Positions 10,262 to 22,181 of a stretch of 64,000 nt of DNA are shown here, piece by piece. The translations under genes and the position numbers were made by a program. Within the stretch, counting starts at the first letter, position 1. Each line of letters begins with the position of its first letter. The stretch is from assembly GCA_019009955.1 (NCBI GenBank), contig CM032232.1, forward strand, positions 55,397,001-55,461,000, written 5' to 3'. Under the pieces are notes generated by a model. It was given only the letters and a program-made list of their open reading frames with translations. It made no database searches and was not told the DNA's origin. Origin of the DNA: Riptortus pedestris. Lineage: Eukaryota; Arthropoda; Insecta; Hemiptera; Alydidae.

Positions 10262-10492
10262 TTTTTGTTTTTTTTAATTAATTATTTATTAAGGTCCACT
10301 TATTGCTACTAAGGCTAATTGGGGCGGGTTATCTACAGGTTACCACCCTTTTCTAGCCAAGGTTGATTTTTATTAAATGAGTTCGTCACAAAATAAATTT
10401 CTTTGCCCAGGCGGGAATCGAACTCGCCACTCAAGGACTACCATGTGAGATTAAAGGCAACACTTTAAGTCACATGGCTAACCTGAGTCTCC
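10262..10492 (-). mobile_element. tRNA-derived SINE with 12-bp TSD
   Basis: Complete reverse-strand SINE. Perfect 12-bp target-site duplications TGATGAAAATGA flank it at 10250-10261 and 10493-10504. The tRNA-like head is at the right with a box B complement ('ggcgggaatcgaactcgcc'), and the oligo-dT end is at the left, consistent with target-primed reverse transcription. Confidence 0.88.
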
Positions 10493-10878
10493 TGATGAAA
10501 ATGAGGTCCGTTCAAAATGAAATAAATATGTGTAAATACGTATATGTATATCTGTTACCGCACTAGCCATCACATTTATCTTATCGTTATTAAACTCGAT
10601 ATATAAGCGTTTATGTAAAAATCAAAATCAATGTAATAAAAGTTCATTAATGGCTAAAATCGGACTGGGGGAGGAATGGTTAAGAGGTGGAATGTCAAAA
10701 ATTCGAAATATCTCTGTCAATATATATTGGATCGAAAAAATCCATAGAACCAATATTATTACAACTTTAATCCCTTTATATGCTATTATATATGTATTTT
10801 CTTTATCATGAATATTAACCGAGACATTTGCACTTTATAGTTTTCATCCTACTCATGTCACATTTACAATAAGCTGTT

Positions 10879-11140
10879 CAGAGCACCCGTAAGGGCTACT
10901 GTGTGCAAAAAAGGATTTTGGCGCCCCTTATGGCATTTTGAACTATTTTTTTTATGGTAGGGAGGTGATTGAAATAAAGCAAAGAACTGAACTTTAAAAG
11001 TCATATTTATTTGTATACTAAAATATCAAAATGAAATAAACAGAATAAAATCTAATTTTTTTTTTTTTTTGGGCTCTTGGTTTTGGCGCCCCTAAAGGAT
11101 GGCGTCCGTGTGCATTGCACATATGGTAGCGGGGACCCTG
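10879..11140. mobile_element. hAT-like MITE
   Basis: 262 bp flanked by a perfect 8-bp duplication AAGCTGTT at 10871-10878 and 11141-11148. The ends are CAGAGCACCCG and, on the opposite strand, CAGGGTCCCCG, with 'ttttggcgcccct' on both sides internally. The 8-bp TSD and CAG start fit hAT non-autonomous elements. No coding sequence. Confidence 0.75.
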
Positions 11141-11337
11141 AAGCTGTTATATAGTGAACCACTTTATGGGAAGCTTAAATACCAAATATTATTTTCATTT
11201 AACTTTTACTGTTTGAGGTATATGCAAATATGTTGTGTGATGACGCCATAATTTAAGATTTCACTTTTGAAAAAATTTTATCGGTGGGAAATCTGCTTAG
11301 TTTACGCAGTTCCTACTTAACGGACTTTTCCCCCTAA

Positions 11338-11784
11338 CTTAGTATCAAAGTTCTTTGTATTAGTCATTGTTTTCGAAGAATTAAAAAAATTACATTTCTA
11401 CGTATGTTTGTTCTAATTTTTAGAGCGCACTAAGTTAAAAGTGGTCATAGGTTTTCCAAAATTATGAACCTATTGTTGAGATCTCCATCGATCTGCCTAT
11501 TAAAAATTTTCATCAGTTTTTCGGAAGATTTAATTTTTGATGCCACTAAGTTTCAAATTCTTTGGAAACTTTCATGTTAGTCGCTATTTTTCGAAGAACA
11601 TTTTTAGAATACGGGTATACTACCAATTTGCCACAAGTGTCCATAATAATGAACCACGATAGTCATCGAGAATCTATACCTGTCTATAAATAGTTTTGAC
11701 AACTTGTCTTGCGTATTTAATTTTAGATTCCACATAGTTAGTCATTAGGAAACTACTGAAAATTAGTCACTTTTTCTTTCATAG

Positions 11785-11818
<34 letters not shown>

Positions 11819-11985
11819 AAACTTTTTTTTTATTTTTTCTTACACTGTTGCAAGTAAAAATTGGTTACATAAAATAATGAGCATCAGATTTCTTGAAAAA
11901 AATATTAATAATTTTGATGACTTGTCACCTAATTATTTGTAGAACCCTAAATGATAGATGACTATTTTTAACTAATACTTGTGGG
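11338..11985. repeat. Diverged tandem repeat, about 200-bp period
   Basis: Successive diverged units begin near 11338, 11547 and 11735, and perhaps 11925, each with a 'ttag.ttcaaa.ttctttgg' head and a 'gttttccaaaat' or 'atgaac' middle. An A-run lies at about 11789-11817. Single better-preserved units are at 2487-2735 and 15510-15760. Confidence 0.6.
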
Positions 11986-11989
11986 GACT

Positions 11990-12200
11990 TAAGTTATTAT
12001 TTAAAGCTTTAGTCTTAATCTCACATGGTATACCTAGAATTGAGAGTTTGATTCTCACCTGGGATAATGAATCCATTTAGTGAAAACATCATTAAATAAA
12101 ACCTTAAGTTCCACCCCGACTTGAAACTAGTGGTACCTGTAGATAACCCGTCCCAAAGAGCCTTAGTACCACAAACTGATGTTAATAAATAACATTTTGA
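11990..12200 (+). repeat. tRNA-derived SINE, diverged
   Basis: Shows 'cttaatctcacatggtatac', an eroded box B ('gagagtttgattctcacc') and the body 'cctgtagataacccgtccca'. The first tRNA-like bases are missing or too diverged to place. Confidence 0.65.
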
Positions 12201-12242
12201 TATTTGCCAGTATTGTCAAGGATTTTAAGAACTGAATATCAT

Positions 12243-12276
<34 letters not shown>

Positions 12277-12306
12277 TGGCGAGTTCGCCCCACCTGGGCA
12301 ACAGGA

Positions 12307-13411
12307 GGGTCTTTTTTACTTTACGGCCGCAAATAAAATTTGAATAGAAACACATGATTCTGTTGATATCACGTGTTACTACTTCAGTAACCGTTCTAAA
12401 TTCAGTTATACACGGTTCAAGTTCTAGATTCGTCGTTTGCTTTCTTTCCGGAATAAAAATGAATTTGATCAAACTAGCACACGCATTTCATAAAGAAAAT
12501 CAAGTGATACGTGTTTATCAGCGATTTGTAATCCTACACAAGGAAAGGAAATGCCCACAAGGACATGAAATGAAATTATATGAACGAAAAGGAAACTGTC
12601 CTCGTTGGAGATGCCATCGATCCCAATGCCGCAATAATGTAAGTGTTTTTAGTGGAACATGGTTTGAAAAGACACATTTAACATTAACAAAAACTTTGTT
12701 ATTCATTTATGCTTGGGCTAATGAATATACAACCGTAAAATTTTGTCGTAAGGAACTAGGAATAAGCTCAAGAACTGCGACGGATTGGAAGAATATGCTC
12801 CGGGAGGTTTGTGCTAATGACATTTTAAATAATCCAGTGTTAATCGGAGGAGAAGGTTTGACAGTAGAAATAGATGAAACATGTTTAACAAGAAGGAAAT
12901 ACAACGTTGGAAGAAGTTATCCTCATCAGTGGGTGTTTGGAGGAGTCTGTAGGGAAACACGGGAGTGTTTCTTGTATGCTGTCCCTAATAGAACTGCTGA
13001 AATTTTGACCCAAAGAGTGGAATCTCTGTGGTCAAGTTTAAAACGTAGAAATAAACGTGAATGTGGCACCCACAGAAGTATGATTGATTTTTATTTGTGT
13101 GAATTTATTTGGCGTAGAAGATATGAGAATGAAGATTATTTTGAATCAATAATGAACCATATTAGAGAGTACTGGGCTCCAGAAATCTGAATATAAAATA
13201 AAAAAAGTGCCTGTGTTACATATTTGTTATTGTTTAATAAACATATTGAATTAATAATCTATTTTGGTTTGTTTTGATTAGAATGTAGAGGTTATAAGAC
13301 CTTTTTTTGGGTTTGGGAAATAAATCACGTTAGCAACAGGTAATGATTTCAGTGTGAAAAGAATCGTGTTCATATGAAAATAGATTTGCGGCCGTAAAGT
13401 AAAAAAGACCC
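12307..13411 (+). mobile_element. Merlin (IS1016-type) DNA transposon
   Basis: 1105 bp bounded by perfect 28-bp terminal inverted repeats (12307-12334 and 13384-13411; outer bases GGGTCTTTTTTACTTTACGG). Beyond these the ends stay weakly similar for about 25 bp more. The flanking 8-bp duplications are CAACAGGA (12299-12306) and CAATTGGA (13412-13419). Uninterrupted SINE copies read 'caatagga' at this site, so each flank has diverged by one base. An 8-9-bp TSD is what the Merlin superfamily makes. It holds one reading frame, a transposase with an internal deletion. Confidence 0.88.
12459..13190 (+). CDS. Merlin transposase, catalytic core partly deleted
   Basis: This 243-residue frame is the only sizeable non-repetitive ORF in the window. 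Start: the frame stays open further upstream to 12354, but the first 35 residues there look non-coding, and the ATG at 12459 begins the recognisable part. About residues 25-60 form a Cys-rich N-terminal zinc-ribbon-like segment (CPQGHE...WRCHRSQCR, then GTWFE) as in IS1595/Merlin transposases. A helix-turn-helix-like stretch follows (ELGISSRTATDWKNML). Next comes the DDE domain of the ISXO2-like family: EIDET with the first catalytic Asp, RRKYNVGR, QWVFGGV and AVPNRTAEIL. The frame then jumps directly to VESLWSSLKRRN and CEFIWRRR. In the family about 50-60 residues lie between these blocks, including the second catalytic Asp and the VNH segment. They are missing without a frameshift. The third acidic position (the E of VESLW) remains. 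The protein should be unable to cut DNA but might still bind the element ends. Confidence 0.85.
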   Translation: MNLIKLAHAFHKENQVIRVYQRFVILHKERKCPQGHEMKLYERKGNCPRWRCHRSQCRNNVSVFSGTWFEKTHLTLTKTLLFIYAWANEYTTVKFCRKELGISSRTATDWKNMLREVCANDILNNPVLIGGEGLTVEIDETCLTRRKYNVGRSYPHQWVFGGVCRETRECFLYAVPNRTAEILTQRVESLWSSLKRRNKRECGTHRSMIDFYLCEFIWRRRYENEDYFESIMNHIREYWAPEI

Positions 13412-13534
13412 CAATTGGAATTTGTTTAGTGACGAACTCATTAAATAAAATCTTTAGTTCCACCCTGGCTAGAAAAGGAAGGGGTAACCTGTAGATAACC
13501 CGTACCCAATTATTAGCATAGAGTTGGACGAAAA

Positions 13535-13540
<6 letters not shown>

Positions 13541-13565
<25 letters not shown>

Positions 13566-13782
13566 CCTTTTGTAATGTTGTTACATGTACTCAAAGCTTT
13601 TCTTAGCTACTCTAGGAAAACCTTCTGGTGTTTTAATTATTAGTAAAAGTTGAGCTAACCATGAAAAGAATGCATTTGAAAGCAATCAGTCCAATTGAAT
13701 AAAATGTCATAGGTGAAAAAATTTCAAATCTCATAATTGTATTTAATATGTATTATAAAAAAAAATATATTCTAATTATTCT
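13541..13782. other. Poly-A tract and unassigned sequence
   Basis: A poly-A run at the SINE end is followed by AT-rich sequence without recognisable features. Confidence 0.4.
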
Positions 13783-13895
13783 GATAAATAAAATCCTCAG
13801 TCCAACCCTGGCTAGTAAAGGGTGGCCACCAGTAGATAACCCGTCCCAATTAGCCTTAGTTTGCAAAAATTGGACGATAATTAATTAATAACAAT
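13783..13895 (+). repeat. SINE, 5'-truncated
   Basis: Body and tail only: 'taaataaaatcctcagtcca', 'gtagataacccgtcccaatt' and 'ttggacgataattaatta'. Confidence 0.7.
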
Positions 13896-14155
13896 AATTG
13901 TACTGATGAAAATATATCAATATCTATTTTGAAGTATTTAAAAAAAAAAATACTTAACATTTTAAATTGGTCAAGGAAAGTTAAATCTGAAATTAGAATA
14001 AATATAAAAGACCGTTTTAAACTTTTCTTCATAGGTAATTCATCACAACATTCAGGAAAGCCTCGACTTCAACAACAGTTTTATTATGTAACAATAAAAT
14101 AAACCCATTTATGTTGTTTTCATTTATATAAACACTTAGATAAATAATTAAATTT

Positions 14156-14205
<50 letters not shown>

Positions 14206-14527
14206 AAAGTATAAATTACATAAAATTTTCACAGCGTTGCAAAGCAAATCTTTACAAAGTGCATTAAATCTGCTCTTTATCGAGAAGGTAGCCCAGGTAG
14301 ATATCGTTCTGGTCTTCTTCCCTTCCCTCGTGGTTTTCATAAAGATTCATTGATAATGAGTTGATAAGGAAAGGTCCTCGAACTTTAAAAGTCTACACAG
14401 AAACACCCCATCATCATCTTTTAATTGTCACAATAAATTAAAAATGCATGTCATAAATTTAGAGCGTAATTAGGTTTGCCAGCAAAGTTAATCTGACTTA
14501 TATAATAATTAAATTAATGTGTTAGCA
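13896..14527. other. AT-rich sequence with (TA)n microsatellite
   Basis: A (TA)n tract lies at about 14159-14201. The minus-strand frame across it is translated repeat plus chance sequence. No gene recognised. Confidence 0.45.
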
Positions 14528-14990
14528 CATCATTAAATCAGCTATTGAGGTCGTACTCATGACGCGATTTTCGAAAAATTTCTTCAAATGTCCATCGATC
14601 CGGACATAAAAATGAGGTCCGTTCAAAACTATATATACTCTAGCGGTCGCAATTTTTGTTTAATCGTAACCAAACTCGGTATTTAATCGTTTTATGTAAA
14701 AAGGAAGATCAAGTTCAATAACGGCTTGTGGGAGAGGGGAGGGGTTTAGAGGGGGGAATTTCGAAAATCCAGTATCTCCGATAATATACGTCGGATCGAA
14801 AAATTGTATAGAACCAATCTTATTGCAAATTAAATTTACTATAAATATTATTACATACATTTATTCTCTATCTTGAATATTAACCGAGATATTGGCATTT
14901 TTAATAAATGTAACGGACGAGCTATGGTTGCATCTATTGGTTCCCGCCAAAAGCTAGTTCGGCCGTTTCCGTAATCAAGAATCAATCTTT
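14528..14990 (-). repeat. HINE-like element, 3' two thirds
   Basis: Begins 'aaatcagctattgaggtcgt' and keeps 'catgacgcgattttcgaaaa', 'ctctagcggtcgcaattttt' and 'gaatattaaccgagatat' in order. The TA tract has shrunk to a few units near 14630. It ends before the 5' hairpin. Confidence 0.7.
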
Positions 14991-15164
14991 TTTCATAGAT
15001 CGGTCCCTCGCAGCGGTGTCGCTTCTTCCAAAGTAGAGAACACCGGGAGATTGCAGATGAGTCTACCAAAAATATGTTGGTGTGAAGTAAAAGGAATATT
15101 GTTACTTGCGGCAGACAGAATAAAAGGGAATATGCTATTGAAGCTGAAGTCATTACGCTATTTT

Positions 15165-15231
15165 AAAACAATACTCAAAAGCCCACCGATCCTACCCAGT
15201 GGGTAACGGAAATGAATCCCGATCAAAATGA

Positions 15232-15280
<49 letters not shown>

Positions 15281-15281
15281 A

Positions 15282-15328
<47 letters not shown>

Positions 15329-15428
15329 TTTTCAACGGAGATGAATTTCGTCATCTCCAGGGTAGAACCGATGTACATTTTTCGAAAATCATGTCATCAA
15401 TACGACCCCTTAAGGGAAATCTGCAAAA
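15165..15428. repeat. Inverted pair of HINE-like 3' ends around CA/TA
   Basis: A minus-strand 3' segment at 15165-15230 ('caccgatcctacccagtggg') faces a plus-strand 3' segment at 15326-15428 ('gaatttcgtcatctccaggg' to 'ccttaagggaaatctgc'). Between them lie (CA)n at about 15233-15275 and (TA)n at about 15285-15325. Confidence 0.65.
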
Positions 15429-15489
15429 AGGTTGGTAGCCTGTAGATACCACTTCTCGATCAGCCGAAGAAACACAGTGAACGTAAATA

Positions 15490-15760
15490 AATAACATTTT
15501 TGTCCTTTTTTCCCAACTTGGTTTCAAAGTCTTTGGTAACTTCTTTGTATTAGTCATTGTTTTCAAAGAATTAAAAAAATCACACTTCTACTTTTTTTTT
15601 GTTCTAATTCTTGGGAGCGAGTAGGCAAAAAGTGGTTCATGGGTTTTCCAAAATCTATGAATAATTTTAACAGTTTTGTGGAAGATTTAAATTTTTCGTT
15701 ACACTTAGTTTCATCATTTTCGAAAATTTATTAATATTAGTTACAAAGTAGATGTTAACA
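15490..15760 (+). repeat. About 200-bp satellite-like unit
   Basis: Almost the same as 2465-2735, and preceded, as there, by a HINE-like 3' end and a SINE-tail fragment. The whole composite has been copied. Confidence 0.65.
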
Positions 15761-16065
15761 GGTAACTTATGTATCGTAATATAGGGTTAAACTTGACCAT
15801 GTGAGTTAAGGAAGTGGTGGTGAAATTTACCTCAGGACATAGGTTATAAATTGTGAGTAATTAGCGAAAATATCAATAGGTGGCACTAAATTAGAGCAGG
15901 AGGGCTTAAAACGGGATCAGAACCTTGGTGACCTTTCGCCTCCAACCCCCAGGTGACATTCATTCACAGCCCACGCAAACTAATCAAAGCGCGTGGGGGC
16001 AGCTCTACTGCGGGGGTGGGACTCATTGTCCCCGGAAAGAGGAGAAGCGATGCGCGGGCAACTAT
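15761..16065. other. Upstream flank of the cytokine-like gene
   Basis: Base composition shifts from AT-rich to GC-rich at about 15930. No repeat or RNA gene recognised. Possibly the distal promoter. Confidence 0.4.
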
Positions 16066-16081
16066 GAGAGAGAGAGAGAGG
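16066..16081 (+). promoter_or_regulatory. GAGA tract upstream of promoter
   Basis: An uninterrupted (GA)n tract about 240 bp upstream of the inferred start site. Such tracts bind GAGA factor in insects and are common near arthropod promoters. Binding here is inferred. Confidence 0.4.
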
Positions 16082-16111
16082 ACGAACCGGTGATAACGGT
16101 GTTACGTGAAG

Positions 16112-16119
16112 TGACGTCA
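16112..16119. promoter_or_regulatory. CRE/ATF palindrome
   Basis: A perfect TGACGTCA about 210 bp upstream of the inferred transcription start, in the GC-rich promoter region. It is the consensus for CREB/ATF factors. HINE copies carry a similar octamer, but this one lies outside any recognisable HINE sequence. Confidence 0.45.
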
Positions 16120-16141
16120 TTCCTATCTCTCTCTCCTGTTT

Positions 16142-16176
16142 GTCTCTCTCTCTCTCTCACACACACTCTCTCTCTG
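16142..16176 (+). repeat. (CT)n/(CA) tract in promoter
   Basis: A CT-repeat with a short ACAC interruption, 145-180 bp upstream of the inferred start. It is GAGA on the other strand, so it may act as a second GAGA-type element. Confidence 0.5.
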
Positions 16177-16294
16177 TCGGCGGGACCCCTCCCCCAGAAG
16201 GAGACGTACTCCAACCCCGGCGGTATTGGATGAATGGGAGGAGGGATTGGCCTGTACCCCCACCCCGCCCACCGGCCGAGCCTGCCTCCCCAGC

Positions 16295-16323
16295 TATAAT
16301 ACCTGCTCCCTGCTCCATTCAGC
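16295..16323 (+). promoter_or_regulatory. TATA box and initiator of the cytokine-like gene
   Basis: TATAAT at 16295-16300 lies 26 bp before the A of an arthropod-style initiator TTCAGC (A at 16321). This would give a 28-base 5'UTR ahead of the ATG at 16349. The surrounding 400 bp is clearly more GC-rich than the rest of the window. The start site is predicted only. Confidence 0.5.
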
Positions 16324-16348
16324 AGTGTGCGTGAGTGAGTGGAAGTGT

Positions 16349-16394
16349 ATGGACCACATGGAGGAATCTCCATCCAGACCCCACCGAGTCTCCA
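16349..16394 (+). CDS. Cytokine-like gene, coding exon 1
   Basis: Fifteen codons plus one base from ATG to a donor site (CTCCA|gtgagt). It reads MDHMEESPSRPHRVS, a polar n-region ahead of the hydrophobic stretch in exon 2. The link is supported by phase: the donor leaves one base (A), and the exon 2 acceptor needs exactly one to complete AGG (Arg16). Exon 2 has no in-frame ATG before its hydrophobic segment, so an upstream start is required. The frame stays open 5' to an ATG at 16226, but the TATA/initiator pair favours the start at 16349. The Kozak context is weak at -3 (T) but has G at +4. Another first exon elsewhere in the 20-kb intron remains possible. Confidence 0.6.
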
Positions 16395-20479
<4,085 letters not shown>

Positions 20480-20535
20480 TTAGGTATGCCCAATTAGCTA
20501 AAGTAGCAAATACTGGACGTTAATGAATTATAATA
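20480..20535 (+). repeat. SINE tail fragment
   Basis: 'tgcccaattagctaaagtag' and 'actggacgttaat' match the 3' end of the SINE body. Confidence 0.45.
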
Positions 20536-20773
20536 TTGATAATTCATCAACGGACATAATTGACAATATCATCAATATTGATAATTGACAATGGAATACA
20601 TTGTTTAGCCATTAATTTACTCGAAGTCAGATCGGGTTCTTTGAGACATTTCATTGGCAGTCTGTCACTGTATGGCATGATTGACATATGTAAATTACAG
20701 ATGGAGCAAGTCGGTATTTCCTATCTCTCTATAGATAGGTATGTGTTTAACCTCCAATTTGTATAGCAATTCT

Positions 20774-20823
<50 letters not shown>

Positions 20824-22125
20824 GAGGTTTGAGGAAAATGTGATGATAACGGTGTGTGTTGGTGGGCGTTGGGGTGTCAATTTCCCAGATGGCCGATCGA
20901 GAGCCGCTATAGCCTATTATGCGAGACTCCCTCTGTTTTTAAGGGGGGGGGGATGGGACGAGGGGGTTCCTAACGGAAGTCAATGTGAAAAACAGCATAC
21001 AAAATCGATTAACCGAACCAACCCAGAACGGTGAAACACTTTTCCATCTCAGAGTTCCGTCCAGAAAAATAGGTCAACACACGCATATAATGTACGCAAT
21101 AAATAAAATAAAATAAATTTTTTAAAAAAATATACGTCATATACATGTCCACTTCTTTTTCCGGAGTGTTCTATAATATTTGTTTGGAGTTACTCCGCTG
21201 TCTGTATTTGAATGGCGGGAAAAAATAAGGTGCCCGTAGGGAGAGTTTAGCTCGGAAGTAGCTTTTTTTTTTTTTTTTAAGGGGGCCTTTTTTTTCTGTG
21301 TAAGGCTCACGTACTGGTTCACCGTTACACCTGCTGGATCACAGTTTAGGGTACTTTTTCTGAAAGTGATTATCTCTTATACATGAATCTTCATATTTTT
21401 ACCCATTACTAGATTTTATTCATTTTTTTTTTCAAAAAAACTCTTTTAACAATTTTGTTATATTTATTTACATTTTATATATATTGGTAATAAAAAATAA
21501 AAATATTAGTATTTAGACAAAAGGATCAACCTGTACACCGCTAATGCTTAGAAATCACCAGTGAATTACCACCGCGGCCATTACTAACAGAAACTAATGT
21601 CGTGTTAAATTATTGTTTTAAAACTGTTAATGAAAGTCCTTCAATATCCTGAAAAGTATTTAGAACGGACAGTGGGACGCGTCCTAACTTGGCGGTATTC
21701 AAGGTCTGAGATACCATTTGCAATATTTGATTTAGCGGTTGGACTTCAGCGCTTCGAAGTATGGCAAATGAGAAGCTAGTTGAATAATGAAGAATTTGTA
21801 TTTTGACTACAATTCCACCAGAAAAGGAACGCTGAAGTCCGTTTTAAGCTACTGTCCGTGGCAGGACTTGGTTCTTCATCTACTGTCGAGTCAAAGAATT
21901 CCATTTTCATGTAGAGTTTCAATTGATTGGATTTTTTTGATTTGTGTTCGAAATTATTTTTATTTAGCTTTTCTCTATTTTATTAATATTAAAAATTCTC
22001 TATTTAAAAAAATATTATCACCTTTGGTGTGGTGAATATACCAAATAAATATTATAATAAACATCTGACTTTCAAAGACAAATTGCGATTTAGCTAATTG
22101 TTTTAATTTTTCGTTTATTCCTGTG

Positions 22126-22181
<56 letters not shown>

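Larger units (their letters stand above)
10156..11324 (-). mobile_element. HINE-like element carrying two nested insertions
   Basis: Reverse-strand copy. The 3' hairpin lies at the left ('tttcccacaagcgaaatcag'), and the 5' end at the right ('gggaaatctgcttagtttac' with TCCG on the minus strand). A SINE (10262-10492) and a hAT-like MITE (10879-11140) each split it with a clean target-site duplication, so it is older than both. Confidence 0.75.
12276..13540 (+). repeat. SINE split by a Merlin element
   Basis: The left piece, 12276-12306, is 'gtggcgagttcgccccacct' and onward. The right piece, 13412-13540, continues with 'tttgtttagtgacgaactca' through 'cctgtagataacccgtaccc' and a poly-A tail. Intact family members show the two pieces are contiguous apart from the duplicated 8 bp. 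A run of about 30 T lies immediately upstream (about 12245-12275). Confidence 0.8.
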
